64,000 nucleotides of DNA from Terribacillus aidingensis (GCF_040703035.1 NZ_CP159996.1:8001-72000); one strand, 5' to 3'. Positions 36,776 to 49,021 are shown, counted from the stretch's first letter. Numbers and translations: made by a program. Notes: generated from the letters alone by a model not told the origin.

Positions 36776-37405
36776 ATGACGAAAGGAATCTTGGGACGCA
36801 AGATCGGCATGACACAGCTATTCACTGAAACAGGTGAACTTCAAGCTGTAACAGTTATCCAAGCTGAACCAAACGTAATTCTTCAAAAGAAAACTGTCGA
36901 ATCTGACGGTTACAACGCATTGCAACTAGGATTTGCTGATCAGAAAGCAAACAACGCTAACAAACCTGCAAAAGGCCATGCTGAGAAAGCAAACACAACA
37001 CCTAAGCGCTACATTCGTGAAATCCGTGACGCTGCTCTTGACGAACACGAAGTTGGACAAGAGGTTAGCGTAGAGATTTTCGCAGCTGGAGAAACAGTAG
37101 ATGTAACAGGTACTTCTAAAGGTAAAGGATTCCAGGGCGCAATCAAGCGTCACAACCAATCCCGCGGACCTATGTCACACGGTTCCCGTTACCACAGAAG
37201 ACCAGGTTCCATGGGTGTAATTGATCCTATGCGCGTTTTCAAAGGTAAAGCACTACCAGGACAAATGGGCGGAGAGCAAATCACTGTTCAAAACCTTGAA
37301 ATCGTTAAAGTTGACGCTGAGCGCAACCTTATCCTTGTTAAAGGTAACGTACCTGGTGCGAAAAAATCTTACGTGAAAGTATCAAGTGCCGTAAAAGGTA
37401 ACTAA
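36776..37405 (+). CDS. rplC: 50S ribosomal protein L3
   Basis: 209 residues. [16 protein letters not shown] and the central loop [14 protein letters not shown], which reaches to the peptidyl-transferase centre, are present. TAGGAGGTGTAACGG precedes the ATG. It lies 27 bp from rpsJ and 26 bp from rplD. Confidence 0.98.
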   Translation: MTKGILGRKIGMTQLFTETGELQAVTVIQAEPNVILQKKTVESDGYNALQLGFADQKANNANKPAKGHAEKANTTPKRYIREIRDAALDEHEVGQEVSVEIFAAGETVDVTGTSKGKGFQGAIKRHNQSRGPMSHGSRYHRRPGSMGVIDPMRVFKGKALPGQMGGEQITVQNLEIVKVDAERNLILVKGNVPGAKKSYVKVSSAVKGN

Positions 37406-37431
37406 TTCACAATACGAAGGGAGGATATATC

Positions 37432-38055
37432 ATGCCTAAAGTAGCACTATTCAACCAGAGCGGGTCTCAAGTCGGTGAAATCGAATTGAATGATTCCGTT
37501 TTCGGTATCGAGCCACACACACATGTATTACACGAAGCAGTACTAATGCAGCGTGCTTCTATGCGTCAAGGTACGCACAAAGTAAAAGGACGTTCTGAAG
37601 TACGAGGCGGCGGAAGAAAACCATGGCGCCAAAAAGGTACTGGCCGCGCGCGTCAAGGATCCATCCGTTCACCACAATGGGTTGGCGGTGGAACAGTTTT
37701 CGGACCGACTCCACGCAGCTACAGCTACAAACTACCTAAAAAAGTTCGTCGTCTAGCGCTTAAATCAGCACTATCTTCTAAAGTACAAGAAGAAAACATC
37801 GTAGTTCTAGAGAGCCTTGCATTCGATGCTCCTAAAACGAAAGATGTCGTTGCTATGCTTAGCGCACTAAACGTTGATAAAAAGGTATTGATCGTTACTG
37901 CAGACAAAGACGAAACTGTTGTACGTTCTGCAAACAACCTTAAAAACGTTAAAGTGTTGACTCAAAGCGAAGTTAACGTTCTTGACTTGCTTACGCATGA
38001 TAAGCTGATCTTAACGAAAGAGGCAGCTGAAAAAGCAGGGGAGGTGCTTGCATAA
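37432..38055 (+). CDS. rplD: 50S ribosomal protein L4
   Basis: 207 residues. The extended exit-tunnel loop is seen in [19 protein letters not shown]. In E. coli L4 represses its own operon, which is not generally conserved in Bacilli. Its stop overlaps the rplW start as TAATG. Confidence 0.98.
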   Translation: MPKVALFNQSGSQVGEIELNDSVFGIEPHTHVLHEAVLMQRASMRQGTHKVKGRSEVRGGGRKPWRQKGTGRARQGSIRSPQWVGGGTVFGPTPRSYSYKLPKKVRRLALKSALSSKVQEENIVVLESLAFDAPKTKDVVAMLSALNVDKKVLIVTADKDETVVRSANNLKNVKVLTQSEVNVLDLLTHDKLILTKEAAEKAGEVLA

Positions 38056-38345
38056 TGAGAGAACCACGTGATATTATTAAGCGCCCTGTAATTACGGAAC
38101 ATTCTTCTGACCTTATGGTTGATAAGAAGTACACGTTTGAAGTTGACAAACGTGCTAACAAGATTGAAATCAAACAAGCGGTTGAAGTAATCTTTGGTGT
38201 AAAAGTGGAACAAGTGAACACTCAAAACCTTAAAGGTAAATTCAAACGTCAAGGTCGTTACGGCGGATACCGCCCAGATCGTAAAAAAGCAGTAGTAACA
38301 CTATCTGAAGACAGTAAAGAAATCGACTTCTTCGAAGGTGTTTAA
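38055..38345 (+). CDS. rplW: 50S ribosomal protein L23
   Basis: 96 residues. It sits at the tunnel exit and docks trigger factor and [17 protein letters not shown] is the typical start, and [17 protein letters not shown] marks the loop reaching into the subunit. It is translationally coupled to rplD by the overlapping stop/start. Confidence 0.97.
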   Translation: MREPRDIIKRPVITEHSSDLMVDKKYTFEVDKRANKIEIKQAVEVIFGVKVEQVNTQNLKGKFKRQGRYGGYRPDRKKAVVTLSEDSKEIDFFEGV

Positions 38346-38373
38346 GAAATAATAGAGAAGGAGGGAAACAACG

Positions 38374-39204
38374 ATGGCGATTAAAAAGTATAAACCGACC
38401 ACTAACGGACGTCGTAATATGTCCGTATCGGATTTTGCTGAAATTACAACTGACAAGCCTGAGAAATCATTGCTTGCACCGCTTCACAAACGTGGCGGAC
38501 GTAACAACCAAGGTAAATTGACTGTACGTCACCAAGGTGGTGGACACAAACGTCAATACCGTATTATCGACTTCAAACGCGACAAAGATGGAATACCAGG
38601 ACGCGTTGCTACAATCGAGTACGATCCAAACCGTACTGCAAACATCGCTCTAATTCACTATGTAGATGGTGAAAAACGCTACATCCTTGCTCCAAAAGGC
38701 TTGGAAGTAGGAATGGAGATCTTATCTGGTGAAGGTGCTGACTTCAAAGTGGGTAACGCTATGGAGCTTGCTACAATCCCAGTTGGTACGATCATCCACA
38801 ACATCGAATTGAAGCCAGGCCGCGGTGCTCAGCTAGCTCGTTCTGCTGGTGCACAAGCTCAAATCCTTGGCCGTGAAGGTAAATATGTTCTTGTAAGACT
38901 AACTTCTGGTGAAGTACGTCTAGTACTAGGTACTTGCCGTGCTACAATCGGTCAGGTTGGTAACTTGGAACACGAACTAATCGTAGTTGGTAAAGCAGGA
39001 CGCTCTCGCTGGTTAGGCAAACGCCCTACAGTCCGCGGATCTGTAATGAACCCTAATGATCACCCACACGGTGGTGGTGAAGGACGCGCTCCAATCGGAC
39101 GTAAATCACCAATGTCTCCATGGGGTAAACCGACACTTGGTTACAAAACACGTAAACGTAATAAGCAGTCCGATAAATTTATCGTACGTAAGCGTAAAAA
39201 ATAA
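38374..39204 (+). CDS. rplB: 50S ribosomal protein L2
   Basis: 276 residues. RNA-binding and SH3-like domains are complete. [20 protein letters not shown] near the C-terminus contains the histidine long linked to peptidyl transfer. GAAGGAGGG precedes the ATG. Confidence 0.98.
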   Translation: MAIKKYKPTTNGRRNMSVSDFAEITTDKPEKSLLAPLHKRGGRNNQGKLTVRHQGGGHKRQYRIIDFKRDKDGIPGRVATIEYDPNRTANIALIHYVDGEKRYILAPKGLEVGMEILSGEGADFKVGNAMELATIPVGTIIHNIELKPGRGAQLARSAGAQAQILGREGKYVLVRLTSGEVRLVLGTCRATIGQVGNLEHELIVVGKAGRSRWLGKRPTVRGSVMNPNDHPHGGGEGRAPIGRKSPMSPWGKPTLGYKTRKRNKQSDKFIVRKRKK

Positions 39205-39261
39205 TGTGGTAGCAAGGCGGGCGTTCTCACCCGTCTCCATATCGCAAAGGGAGGTTTATGT

Positions 39262-39540
39262 ATGGGTCGCAGCTTGAAAAAAGGACCTTTCGCAGATGAC
39301 CATTTGCTAAAGAAAGTCGACAAATTGAACGAAGACGACAAGAAACAAGTAATCAGAACTTGGTCCCGTCGTTCCACTATTTTCCCAACATTCGTTGGAC
39401 ACACAATCGCTGTGTACGATGGCCGTAAACACGTACCTGTTTATGTTACTGAAGATATGGTAGGTCATAAACTTGGTGAATTCGCGCCAACTCGCACGTA
39501 CAGAGGACACGCAGCGGACGATAAGAAAACAAAACGCTAA
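39262..39540 (+). CDS. rpsS: 30S ribosomal protein S19
   Basis: 92 residues with the usual start [15 protein letters not shown] and the conserved [15 protein letters not shown] near the end. It contacts the A-site finger and S13 in the head. AAGGGAGG precedes the ATG. Confidence 0.97.
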   Translation: MGRSLKKGPFADDHLLKKVDKLNEDDKKQVIRTWSRRSTIFPTFVGHTIAVYDGRKHVPVYVTEDMVGHKLGEFAPTRTYRGHAADDKKTKR

Positions 39541-39558
39541 GAGGGGAGGCAATCCTAA

Positions 39559-39900
39559 ATGCAAGCAAAAGCTATGGCAAAATCAGTTCGCATTGCTCCT
39601 CGTAAGGTCCGCTTAGTCGTTGATTTAATTCGAGGAAAAAATGTTGGAGAAGCTATTGCGATTTTGCGTCACACTCAGCGTGGTGCATCATTGGCAGTAG
39701 AGAAAGTACTTCGTTCTGCAGTTGCTAACGCAGAACACAACTATGAAATGGATACGGATAACCTTGTTATCTCTGAAGCATTCGTTAACGAAGGTGCTAC
39801 ATTGAAACGTTTCCGTCCACGCGCTCAAGGCCGCGCAAGCCAAATCAACAAACGTACTAGCCACATTACAGTGGTTGTTACAGAAAAGAAGGAGGGTTAA
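39559..39900 (+). CDS. rplV: 50S ribosomal protein L22
   Basis: 113 residues. The tunnel-lining beta-hairpin is [20 protein letters not shown]; no deletion of the macrolide-resistance type is seen. GAGGGGAGG precedes the ATG. Its stop lies three bases before the rpsC GTG. Confidence 0.97.
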   Translation: MQAKAMAKSVRIAPRKVRLVVDLIRGKNVGEAIAILRHTQRGASLAVEKVLRSAVANAEHNYEMDTDNLVISEAFVNEGATLKRFRPRAQGRASQINKRTSHITVVVTEKKEG

Positions 39901-39903
39901 GCA

Positions 39904-40545
39904 GTGGGTCAAAAAGTACATCCGATAGGTCTTCGCGTCGGCGTCATCCGTGACTGGGAATCCAAGTGGTACGGTGGCAAAGATTACGCTGATTTACTAC
40001 ATGAAGATATCAGAATTCGTGATTATCTAGAACAACGTTTGAAAGATGCTGCACTTTCTAAAGTGGAGATCGAACGTGCTGCTAACCGTGTAAATATCTC
40101 TATTCATACTGGTAAACCTGGTATGGTAATCGGTAAAGGCGGTTCTGAAGTAGAAGCACTTCGTAAAGCATTGAACAGCCTGACTGGCAAACGTGTTCAC
40201 ATCAACATCGTAGAAGTGAAACGTGTAGATCTTGATGCTAAATTGGTAGCAGACAACATCGCTCGTCAACTTGAAAACCGTATCTCATTCCGTCGTGCTC
40301 AGAAACAAACATTGCAACGTGCAATGCGTGCTGGTGCTAAAGGTATCCGTACACAAGTTTCCGGTCGTCTAGGCGGAGCAGATATCGCTCGTGCAGAATC
40401 TTACAGCGAAGGAACAGTTCCACTTCATACTCTACGTGCTGACATTGACTATGGCACAGCTGAAGCTGATACAACTTATGGTAAGCTTGGCGTTAAAGTA
40501 TGGATCTATCGTGGCGAAGTCCTTCCAACTAAAAACAACCGATAA
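39904..40545 (+). CDS. rpsC: 30S ribosomal protein S3
   Basis: 213 residues, slightly shorter than the 218 of B. subtilis. GTG start at 39904 behind AAGGAGGGTTAAGCA, which overlaps the rplV end. The KH domain [19 protein letters not shown] and the C-terminal [13 protein letters not shown] are clear. It lines the mRNA entry channel. Confidence 0.97.
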   Translation: MGQKVHPIGLRVGVIRDWESKWYGGKDYADLLHEDIRIRDYLEQRLKDAALSKVEIERAANRVNISIHTGKPGMVIGKGGSEVEALRKALNSLTGKRVHINIVEVKRVDLDAKLVADNIARQLENRISFRRAQKQTLQRAMRAGAKGIRTQVSGRLGGADIARAESYSEGTVPLHTLRADIDYGTAEADTTYGKLGVKVWIYRGEVLPTKNNR

Positions 40546-40563
40546 GGAAGGGGGAAAAGCATT

Positions 40564-40998
40564 ATGTTAATGCCTAAACGCGTAAAATATCGTAGACAAC
40601 ACCGTGGTAAATTGAATGGCCGTGCTAAAGGCGGTACAGAAGTGGCATTTGGTGAATGGGGTTTACAAGCTCTTGATCCTGCTTGGATCACTAGCCGTCA
40701 AATCGAATCTGCTCGTATCGCTATGACTCGTTACATGAAACGTGGCGGTAAAGTATGGATCAAAATCTTCCCAGATAAGCCATACACTAAAAAACCTCTT
40801 GAAGTCCGAATGGGTTCCGGTAAAGGTTCTCCTGAAGGCTGGGTAGCTGTAACGAAACCTGGTAAGATCATGTTCGAAATCGCTGGAGTATCTGAAGAGG
40901 TGGCTCGCGAAGCATTGCGTCTTGCTTCTCACAAACTGCCAGTAAGAACTAAGATCGTAAAACGTGAAGAAATTGGTGGTGAAATCAATGAAGGCTAA
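40564..40998 (+). CDS. rplP: 50S ribosomal protein L16
   Basis: 144 residues, start [16 protein letters not shown] at 40564 behind AAGGAAGGGGG. The [14 protein letters not shown] and [13 protein letters not shown] segments place it at the A-site tRNA elbow and the central protuberance. Its end overlaps rpmC by 11 bp. Confidence 0.97.
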   Translation: MLMPKRVKYRRQHRGKLNGRAKGGTEVAFGEWGLQALDPAWITSRQIESARIAMTRYMKRGGKVWIKIFPDKPYTKKPLEVRMGSGKGSPEGWVAVTKPGKIMFEIAGVSEEVAREALRLASHKLPVRTKIVKREEIGGEINEG

Positions 40999-41188
40999 TG
41001 AAATCAAAGAACTGACCACTGCCGAAATTGAACAAAAAGTTAAGTCTCTTAAAGAAGAACTTTTCAACCTGCGCTTCCAATTAGCTACTGGACAGCTTGA
41101 GAATACAGCACGTATTCGCACAGTCCGTAAGACAATTGCTCGCATGAAGACTGTTGTTCGTGAAAGAGAATTAAGCGTAAATAACTAA
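40988..41188 (+). CDS. rpmC: 50S ribosomal protein L29
   Basis: 66 residues, two long helices; [20 protein letters not shown] is the family signature. The ATG at 40988 gives the right length and overlaps the rplP end; an upstream in-frame ATG at 40964 would add eight residues and is rejected. It sits at the tunnel exit beside L23. Confidence 0.96.
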   Translation: MKANEIKELTTAEIEQKVKSLKEELFNLRFQLATGQLENTARIRTVRKTIARMKTVVRERELSVNN

Positions 41189-41210
41189 ATTCCGAGAGGA
41201 GGTTCGCGAC

Positions 41211-41474
41211 ATGAGTGAACGTAACAATCGTAAAGTATACGTTGGACGTGTTGTATCCGATAAAATGGATAAAACAATCACTGTTCTTGTTGAAACCTAC
41301 AAAACTCACAAGCTGTACGGCAAGCGTGTTAAGTATTCTAAAAAGCTAAAAGCGCATGATGAAAACGGTACAGCAAAAACTGGTGACTTGGTTCGTATCA
41401 TGGAAACTCGTCCATTATCCGCAACGAAACGTTTCCGTTTGGTTGAAGTGGTAGAAGAAGCAGTAATTATCTAA
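41211..41474 (+). CDS. rpsQ: 30S ribosomal protein S17
   Basis: 87 residues, OB-fold protein that binds 16S helix 11. [18 protein letters not shown] and the end [20 protein letters not shown] are typical. GAGAGGAGGTTC precedes the ATG. Confidence 0.97.
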   Translation: MSERNNRKVYVGRVVSDKMDKTITVLVETYKTHKLYGKRVKYSKKLKAHDENGTAKTGDLVRIMETRPLSATKRFRLVEVVEEAVII

Positions 41475-41478
41475 TTAA

Positions 41479-41886
<408 letters not shown>

Positions 41887-41921
41887 AACACTTAATGCCT
41901 TGTTAAGGAGGTGCAGTACAC

Positions 41922-42233
41922 ATGCATGTTAAAAAAGGTGACAAAGTTAAAGTAATCACTGGTAAAGATCGTGGTAAAGAAGGTACCATCCTTGAAGCTT
42001 ATCCGAAGAAAGACCGTGTTCTTGTCGAAGGCGTAAACATCGTCAAAAAACACGCGAAACCTTCCCAGGATAACCCGCAGGGCGGAATCCTCGAAATCGA
42101 AGCAGCGATTCACGTTTCTAACGTAATGCTGATCGATCCTAAAACTGGAGAGCCAACTCGCGTAGGCTACGAAGTGAAAGACGGCAAAAAAGTCCGTATC
42201 GCTAAGAAATCCGGTCAAGCTATCGATAAATAA
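41922..42233 (+). CDS. rplX: 50S ribosomal protein L24
   Basis: 103 residues with an N-terminal KOW motif ([16 protein letters not shown]). It is an early assembly initiator of the 50S subunit. AAGGAGG is found 12 bases before the ATG. Confidence 0.97.
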   Translation: MHVKKGDKVKVITGKDRGKEGTILEAYPKKDRVLVEGVNIVKKHAKPSQDNPQGGILEIEAAIHVSNVMLIDPKTGEPTRVGYEVKDGKKVRIAKKSGQAIDK

Positions 42234-42258
42234 TTTCTTCTGAAAGGAGGGCTACTCG

Positions 42259-42798
42259 ATGAATGAATTGAAACAAAGATATCAAGGCGAAATTTCTCCA
42301 TCTCTAATGGAAAAATTCAGCTATAAATCTGTAATGCAAGTACCAAAGATCGAAAAGATCGTTATTAACATGGGTGTCGGTGACGCCGTTCAAAACTCTA
42401 AAGCACTTGATTCTGCAGTAGAGGAATTGGCATTGCTTGCTGGTCAGCAGCCAATCATCACGAAAGCTAAGAAATCTATCGCAGGTTTCCGTCTTCGTGA
42501 AGGTATGCCAATTGGAGCGAAAGTTACATTGCGCGGTGAGCGTATGTACGAATTCCTTCAAAAACTAGTCGCAGTTTCCCTTCCACGTGTACGTGACTTC
42601 CGTGGTATCTCAAACAAAGCGTTTGATGGTCGTGGTAACTATACTCTAGGTGTTAAAGAACAGCTAATCTTCCCAGAAATTAATTACGATAAAGTAAGCA
42701 AAGTACGTGGAATGGACATCGTTATCGTAACTACAGCCAACACTGACGAAGAAGCTCGTGAGCTACTTACTCAGCTAGGCATGCCTTTCCAAAAATAA
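42259..42798 (+). CDS. rplE: 50S ribosomal protein L5
   Basis: 179 residues, exact family length. [18 protein letters not shown] and the [19 protein letters not shown] segment are present. It binds 5S rRNA and bridges to S13. AAAGGAGGG precedes the ATG. Confidence 0.98.
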   Translation: MNELKQRYQGEISPSLMEKFSYKSVMQVPKIEKIVINMGVGDAVQNSKALDSAVEELALLAGQQPIITKAKKSIAGFRLREGMPIGAKVTLRGERMYEFLQKLVAVSLPRVRDFRGISNKAFDGRGNYTLGVKEQLIFPEINYDKVSKVRGMDIVIVTTANTDEEARELLTQLGMPFQK

Positions 42799-42804
42799 AG
42801 GTAA

Positions 42805-43005
<201 letters not shown>

Positions 43006-43036
43006 TCCCCTAAATCAGGGAAGGAGGTAATGATTA

Positions 43037-43435
43037 ATGGTTATGACAGATCCTATCGCAGATATGCTAACTCGTATTCGTAATGCAAACACTGTTCGTC
43101 ATGAAAAACTGGAGCTTCCTGCTTCTAAGTTAAAAAAGGATGTTGCTGATATCCTTAAACGTGAAGGCTTTATTCGCGATTACGAATTCGTAGAAGATGA
43201 CAAACAAGGTGTTCTACGCATCTTTTTGAAATATGGTAAAAACGACGAGCGTGTTATCACTGGTATCAAACGTATCAGTAAACCTGGTCTTCGTGTTTAC
43301 GCGAAATCTACTGAAATCCCACGTGTCCTTAACGGACTTGGTATCGCAGTTGTTTCAACATCTAAAGGCGTATTGTCTGATAAAGAAGCACGTGAGCAAG
43401 CTGTCGGCGGCGAAGTGCTAGCATACGTTTGGTAA
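43037..43435 (+). CDS. rpsH: 30S ribosomal protein S8
   Basis: 132 residues, start [18 protein letters not shown] as in B. subtilis. The C-terminal [15 protein letters not shown] region is the 16S helix 21 binding part. AAGGAGGTAATG lies just before the ATG. Confidence 0.98.
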   Translation: MVMTDPIADMLTRIRNANTVRHEKLELPASKLKKDVADILKREGFIRDYEFVEDDKQGVLRIFLKYGKNDERVITGIKRISKPGLRVYAKSTEIPRVLNGLGIAVVSTSKGVLSDKEAREQAVGGEVLAYVW

Positions 43436-43464
43436 TACCCAACAATTAGTAAGGAGGTGCACAT

Positions 43465-44001
43465 ATGTCCCGCGTAGGTAAAAAGATTCTTGAAATCCCT
43501 GCAGGTGTTGAATTCAAAAATGAAAACAACACTGTGACTGTAAAAGGTCCTAAAGGTGAATTGACTCGTACATTCCACCAAGATATGGTGATCAAAGTTG
43601 AAGAGAACGTTCTTACTGTTGAACGCCCAACTGACAGCAAGGAACACCGTGCTCTTCACGGAACTACTCGTTCTATCCTTGGAAACATGGTACAAGGCGT
43701 ACACGCTGGTTATGAGAAAGCTCTTGAAATCATCGGTGTAGGTTATCGTGCTACTAAACAAGGCAACAAAGTCGTGATCAACGCTGGTTACTCTCATCCA
43801 GTAGAAGTTGAACACCGTGATGGTATTGAAATCGAAGTTCCTTCCAACACTCGTGTAGTTGTTAAAGGTATCGATAAGGAAGCTGTTGGTGCAGTAGCTG
43901 CTAACATCCGTGCAATCCGTCCTCCAGAGCCTTACAAAGGTAAAGGAATCCGTTACGAAGGCGAATTCGTACGTCGTAAAGAAGGTAAAACAGCGAAATA
44001 A
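43465..44001 (+). CDS. rplF: 50S ribosomal protein L6
   Basis: 178 residues, two tandem RNA-binding folds. [15 protein letters not shown] and the C-terminal [20 protein letters not shown] are characteristic. It lies near the factor-binding site by the sarcin-ricin loop. AAGGAGGTG precedes the ATG. Confidence 0.98.
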   Translation: MSRVGKKILEIPAGVEFKNENNTVTVKGPKGELTRTFHQDMVIKVEENVLTVERPTDSKEHRALHGTTRSILGNMVQGVHAGYEKALEIIGVGYRATKQGNKVVINAGYSHPVEVEHRDGIEIEVPSNTRVVVKGIDKEAVGAVAANIRAIRPPEPYKGKGIRYEGEFVRRKEGKTAK

Positions 44002-44034
44002 GGTTTTTCGTTAAACCAGAAAGGAGTGACCTGA

Positions 44035-44397
44035 ATGATTACAAAAGTTGCAAAAAACGAATCGCGTAAGAGAAGACATAACCGTGTTCGTAAAAGCATT
44101 TCAGGAACATCTGAGCGTCCACGTTTGAACGTATACCGTTCTAACAAACACATTTACGCACAGTTGATCGATGATACAACTGGTAAAACACTTGCAAGTG
44201 CTTCTACTAAGGATGCTAGCCTTAGCCTAGAATCTACAAGCAATGTTGAAGCAGCTCAAAAGGTCGGAGAAGCAGTTGCTAACCGTGCGAAAGAAGCTGG
44301 CGTAACAACTATCGTATTTGACCGTGGAGGCTACCTTTACCACGGACGTGTTAAAGCATTGGCTGAAGCAGCTCGTGAAGCTGGTCTTAAATTCTAA
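44035..44397 (+). CDS. rplR: 50S ribosomal protein L18
   Basis: 120 residues, 5S rRNA-binding protein with a basic, flexible N-terminus ([18 protein letters not shown]). [20 protein letters not shown] is the conserved C-terminal segment. AAAGGAG precedes the ATG. Confidence 0.98.
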   Translation: MITKVAKNESRKRRHNRVRKSISGTSERPRLNVYRSNKHIYAQLIDDTTGKTLASASTKDASLSLESTSNVEAAQKVGEAVANRAKEAGVTTIVFDRGGYLYHGRVKALAEAAREAGLKF

Positions 44398-44418
44398 TCT
44401 AAAAAGGAGGGACACAAC

Positions 44419-44922
44419 TTGCGTACAACAATTGACCCGAACAAACTTGATCTTGAAGAACGCGTAGTAACGGTTAACCGTGTTGCTAAAGTAGTAAAAG
44501 GTGGTCGTCGTTTCCGTTTCGCTGCTCTTGTAGTAGTAGGCGACAAAAACGGCCATGTAGGTTTCGGTACTGGTAAAGCACAAGAAGTACCAGAAGCGAT
44601 CCGTAAAGCTATCGAAGACGCGAAGAAAAATCTAATTACTATACCTATCGTTGGTACAACTATTCCACATGAAATCATCGGTGAATTCGGCGCCGGCAAC
44701 ATCTTGATGAAGCCAGCTGCAGAAGGTACTGGAGTTATCGCCGGTGGACCTGTACGTGCGGTACTTGAGCTTGGTGGTATCGGAGACATCCTTTCTAAAT
44801 CACTTGGTTCTAACACTCCAATCAACATGGTTCGTGCTACACTTAACGGACTTGGCAGATTGAAACGTGCAGAAGAAGTTGCGAAACTTCGTGGAAAGTC
44901 TGTAGAAGAACTGTTAGGATAA
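44419..44922 (+). CDS. rpsE: 30S ribosomal protein S5
   Basis: 167 residues from a TTG start at 44419 behind AAAAAGGAGG. The double-stranded RNA-binding domain ([20 protein letters not shown]) and the second domain are complete. Positions linked to spectinomycin resistance lie in the unaltered loop near VVKGGRRF. Confidence 0.97.
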   Translation: MRTTIDPNKLDLEERVVTVNRVAKVVKGGRRFRFAALVVVGDKNGHVGFGTGKAQEVPEAIRKAIEDAKKNLITIPIVGTTIPHEIIGEFGAGNILMKPAAEGTGVIAGGPVRAVLELGGIGDILSKSLGSNTPINMVRATLNGLGRLKRAEEVAKLRGKSVEELLG

Positions 44923-44935
44923 GGAGGGAAAGCAC

Positions 44936-45118
44936 ATGGCTAACAAATTAGAAATCACCCTCACGCGCAGTACGATCGGAAGACTGGAAAAACAGCGCAA
45001 AACTGTTGCTGCTCTAGGTCTTAGAAAGATTCGTCAGTCAGTTGTTTTGGAAGACAATCCAACTGTTCGCGGTATGATCAACAGAGTTTCTCATCTAGTA
45101 TCAGTTAAAGAAGTATAA
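44936..45118 (+). CDS. rpmD: 50S ribosomal protein L30
   Basis: 60 residues, matches family length. [20 protein letters not shown] and the conserved [10 protein letters not shown] segment identify it. AAGGAGGG precedes the ATG, 13 bp after rpsE. Confidence 0.97.
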   Translation: MANKLEITLTRSTIGRLEKQRKTVAALGLRKIRQSVVLEDNPTVRGMINRVSHLVSVKEV

Positions 45119-45148
45119 TGATTTAAATGTTAAAGAGGAGGTGCCATT

Positions 45149-45589
45149 ATGAAACTTCATGAATTGAAGTCAGCAGAAGGAACACGTAAAACTCGCAATC
45201 GTGTAGGTCGTGGTATGTCTTCAGGTAACGGTAAAACATCCGGCCGTGGGCATAAAGGACAAAACGCACGTTCTGGCGGCGGTGTACGTCTAGGTTTCGA
45301 AGGTGGCCAAATGCCACTATTCCAACGTCTTCCTAAACGTGGATTCACAAACATCCACCGTACTGAGTACTCAATTGTAAACCTTGAAACCCTTAACCGT
45401 TTTGAAGAGGGCACAGAGGTAACTCCAGAGCTTCTACTTGAAAGCGGAGTTGTCAGCAAATTGAGAGCCGGTATTAAAGTTCTAGGAAACGGGAACATCG
45501 AAAAGAAACTTACTGTTAAAGCTCACAAGTTCTCTGCTTCTGCTAAAGAAGCTATTGAGGCAGCGGGCGGTCAAACAGAGGTGATCTAA
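45149..45589 (+). CDS. rplO: 50S ribosomal protein L15
   Basis: 146 residues. A glycine- and arginine-rich N-terminal tail ([20 protein letters not shown]) threads into 23S rRNA, followed by the globular domain. Its stop overlaps the secY ATG as TAATG, the usual rplO-secY coupling. Confidence 0.97.
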   Translation: MKLHELKSAEGTRKTRNRVGRGMSSGNGKTSGRGHKGQNARSGGGVRLGFEGGQMPLFQRLPKRGFTNIHRTEYSIVNLETLNRFEEGTEVTPELLLESGVVSKLRAGIKVLGNGNIEKKLTVKAHKFSASAKEAIEAAGGQTEVI

Positions 45590-46878
45590 TGTTTCGTACA
45601 ATCTCCAATTTTATGCGTGTAAAAGATATACGAAATAAAATCATCTTTACATTGCTTATGTTGATCATCTTCAGAATCGGTACGTTCATTCCTGTTCCAT
45701 TTACCGATCGTTCCGCGATCGATTTTATGAACCAGCAGAACGTATTCGGATTCTTGAATACATTTGGCGGCGGTGCATTGCAGAACTTCTCCATCCTTGC
45801 GATGGGTATCATGCCGTACATCACTGCCTCGATCATCATGCAGCTTCTGCAAATGGATGTCGTACCGACATTCAGTGAGTGGAAAAAGCAAGGAGAGATG
45901 GGACGTCGTAAGTTGGCACAAGTGACGCGTTACGCCACTATCGTGCTAGCGTTAATACAGGCGGTAGGTATGTCCATCGGATTCAACCAGTTATCCGGCG
46001 GTATGCTCATTTCCGATCCAAGTTTTTATAAGTTCGCTGTCATTACAATCGTATTGACTGCAGGAACAGCATTCTTGATGTGGTTAGGAGAACAGATCAC
46101 AGCTCATGGTGTAGGTAATGGTATTTCCATTATTATCTTCGCCGGTATCGCTGCTGCAATTCCGAATGGTTTAAACCAGCTTTGGGAACAGTACTTCAGC
46201 AATCCTGGTGATGATCTATTCCTTAATGTCGTGATCGTTGCAATTATCGCTATCGTGATCATTGCCGTAATTGTTGGTGTGATTTATATCACGCAGGCAC
46301 TTCGTAAAATTCCAATCCAGTATTCGAAGCGTACTACAAGTCGTTCCCAAGTAGGCGGCCAGTCCACCCACTTACCGATTAAAGTAAACGCTGCTGGAGT
46401 AATCCCTGTTATTTTCGCAGTTTCCTTTATCTATGCTCCGCGTACAATCGCGAGTTTCTTTGAAGGAAATGTAGCAACTACGATCGAGAACGTATTCGAT
46501 TATACGCAACCAATTGGGATGGTAATCTATGTAGTCCTGATTCTTGCATTTAGTTATTTCTATACATTCGTTCAGGTTAACCCGGAACAAATGGCAGAGA
46601 ACTTAAACAAGCAAGGTGGCTACATCCCGGGTATTCGCCCAGGGAAAAGCACGGAAACGTACCTCACCAGTGTGATGTATCGTTTAACCTTCGTTGGGTC
46701 TCTCTTCTTGGCTGCTGTAGCTGTATTGCCTATAATCCTAGGCTCTATTGCCAACTTGCCGACTTCTGTCCAAATCGGAGGAACGAGCCTGCTGATCGTG
46801 GTAGGGGTAGCGTTGCAGACGATGAAACAGCTAGAAAGCCAGTTAGTGAAGCGTCATTACCGAGGCTTCATGAAATAG
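45589..46878 (+). CDS. secY: Preprotein translocase subunit SecY
   Basis: 429 residues with ten predicted membrane helices. The N-terminal amphipathic helix (RTISNFMRVKDIRNKIIFT), the plug region after TM1 (FGGGALQNFSILAMGIMPYI) and the conserved cytosolic loop 5 RPGKSTETYL are present. It is the protein-conducting channel and partners SecE encoded at 19232. Tight coupling with rplO and a 39-bp gap to adk match Bacillus. Confidence 0.98.
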   Translation: MFRTISNFMRVKDIRNKIIFTLLMLIIFRIGTFIPVPFTDRSAIDFMNQQNVFGFLNTFGGGALQNFSILAMGIMPYITASIIMQLLQMDVVPTFSEWKKQGEMGRRKLAQVTRYATIVLALIQAVGMSIGFNQLSGGMLISDPSFYKFAVITIVLTAGTAFLMWLGEQITAHGVGNGISIIIFAGIAAAIPNGLNQLWEQYFSNPGDDLFLNVVIVAIIAIVIIAVIVGVIYITQALRKIPIQYSKRTTSRSQVGGQSTHLPIKVNAAGVIPVIFAVSFIYAPRTIASFFEGNVATTIENVFDYTQPIGMVIYVVLILAFSYFYTFVQVNPEQMAENLNKQGGYIPGIRPGKSTETYLTSVMYRLTFVGSLFLAAVAVLPIILGSIANLPTSVQIGGTSLLIVVGVALQTMKQLESQLVKRHYRGFMK

Positions 46879-47568
<690 letters not shown>

Positions 47569-47952
47569 TACAGGTGTGCAAACTATACTCTCTTAGTACG
47601 GGTGGAATTGCACTTTGGGCTCCTAATAGCGTAAGGATGCATTCTATCCCTTGATAGAGTATAATAGACCTCGTGGTAGAGTTGAAACGATTTGCGGCTT
47701 TGCAATTCGTTCAAGCTTCCATCATCGGAACCGTGCCTTACTGATATCCTGACGCTAATTGACAAGGCTGAATATGAACAATCATGAAACAAATTGTGAC
47801 TCAATTTGTGGACTTAATATAGATTCCCTAACATGCAGCTTTTCTAACCTGGACATTCAGGCAGAAAAGTGGTAGAATATGCTCCTTGTTTGCAGCATAT
47901 AATGCTAACTTACGCACAGCTTCGATATAAGCTATGATGAAGGTGATCATGT
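47569..47952 (+). other. Non-coding gap in place of map
   Basis: No open frame with a ribosome site or with recognisable methionine aminopeptidase residues was found on either strand. The segment holds TATACTCT (47584-47591) complementary to AGAGTATA (47656-47663), an 8-bp hairpin ACAAATTG/CAATTTGT (47789-47809), a dyad CTTTTCT/AGAAAAG (47839-47869) and a promoter at 47850-47878. Confidence 0.7.
47839..47878 (+). promoter_or_regulatory. Promoter of the KOW protein-infA-rpmJ genes, flanked by a dyad
   Basis: TGGACA (47850-47855), 17 bp, TAGAAT (47873-47878). The -35 box lies inside an inverted repeat: CTTTTCT (47839-47845) and CCTG (47848-47851) mirror CAGG (47858-47861) and AGAAAAG (47863-47869). 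A repressor or activator site is possible; the protein is unknown. Confidence 0.65.
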
Positions 47953-48261
47953 TTGAGCGAAACGGATGCAAGTCCACTAATCGGTCAGGTTGTTCGTATC
48001 GTATATGGGCGAGAAGCAGGCCAGCTTGCGATTGTCATTCGAAAAATTGACAGTCGTTTTGTGTTGCTTGCCGACGGAGACAAACGAAAGTTCGATTCAC
48101 CGAAGCGCAAAGCTTTGCGTCATGTGGATCCACTGCCGTATGTATCACCGGAAGTCCGACGTAGCCTTCTAGAAGCTGGTCGCGTAACCAATGGTAAACT
48201 GCGATTTGCGATATCTACTTATGTCAATCATACCGTGAAGAGATTTGAAGAAGGGAGATAG
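47953..48261 (+). CDS. KOW-domain RNA-binding protein (YbzG-like)
   Basis: 102 residues. The N-terminal KOW/L14e-like segment [20 protein letters not shown] (residues 10-29) and a basic middle ([15 protein letters not shown]) suggest RNA or ribosome binding. Its function is not established. TTG start at 47953 with AAGGTGAT upstream. It lies just before infA, as the YbzG gene does in Bacillus, but without map in front. Only 4 bp separate it from infA. Confidence 0.85.
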   Translation: MSETDASPLIGQVVRIVYGREAGQLAIVIRKIDSRFVLLADGDKRKFDSPKRKALRHVDPLPYVSPEVRRSLLEAGRVTNGKLRFAISTYVNHTVKRFEEGR

Positions 48262-48265
48262 ACCG

Positions 48266-48484
48266 ATGGCGAAAGATGATGCAATTGAAGTAGAAGGAAC
48301 TGTCACCGATACATTGCCTAATGCGCAATTTAAGGTAGAGTTAGAGAATGGCCACACCGTTTTAGCACATGTTTCCGGTAAAATTCGTATGCACTTCATT
48401 CGAATTCTTCCTGGAGATAAAGTAACGGTAGAGCTTTCCCCTTATGACTTAACTAAAGGACGTATTACGTACCGTTATAAATAA
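48266..48484 (+). CDS. infA: Translation initiation factor IF-1
   Basis: 72 residues, exact family length; [13 protein letters not shown] starts an OB fold ending GRITYRYK. It blocks the A site during initiation. ATG 48266 with AAGGGAG upstream; an in-frame extension to 48245 overlaps the preceding gene and is rejected. Confidence 0.98.
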   Translation: MAKDDAIEVEGTVTDTLPNAQFKVELENGHTVLAHVSGKIRMHFIRILPGDKVTVELSPYDLTKGRITYRYK

Positions 48485-48516
48485 TTTGACTAGCTCCGAT
48501 ACTAAAGGAGGAATAG

Positions 48517-48633
<117 letters not shown>

Positions 48634-48655
48634 TACAAGGAGGTGCACGTAGCTA

Positions 48656-49021
48656 ATGGCACGTATAGCAGGTATTGATATTCCGCGTGACAAACGCGTT
48701 GTTATTTCCCTAACATACATCTATGGAATTGGAAAAACTACAGCGCAAAAGGTACTAAAAGAAGCTGGTGTTTCTGAAGATACACGTGTTCGTGATCTTA
48801 CAGAAGACGAACTATCCAGAATCCGTCAGGCAATTGACAGCTACACTACTGAAGGGGATCTTCGTCGTGAAGTATCTCTTAACATTAAGCGTCTGATTGA
48901 GATCGGTTCTTATCGTGGTCTTCGCCACCGTCGTGGATTGCCGGTTCGTGGTCAGAAAACGAAGAACAACTCTCGTACTCGTAAAGGCCCACGCCGTACA
49001 ATCGCTAACAAGAAAAAATAA
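48656..49021 (+). CDS. rpsM: 30S ribosomal protein S13
   Basis: 121 residues. [19 protein letters not shown], the helix-hairpin-helix [11 protein letters not shown] and the basic C-terminal tail ([15 protein letters not shown]) are typical. It contacts P-site tRNA and L5. AAGGAGGTG precedes the ATG. Confidence 0.98.
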   Translation: MARIAGIDIPRDKRVVISLTYIYGIGKTTAQKVLKEAGVSEDTRVRDLTEDELSRIRQAIDSYTTEGDLRREVSLNIKRLIEIGSYRGLRHRRGLPVRGQKTKNNSRTRKGPRRTIANKKK

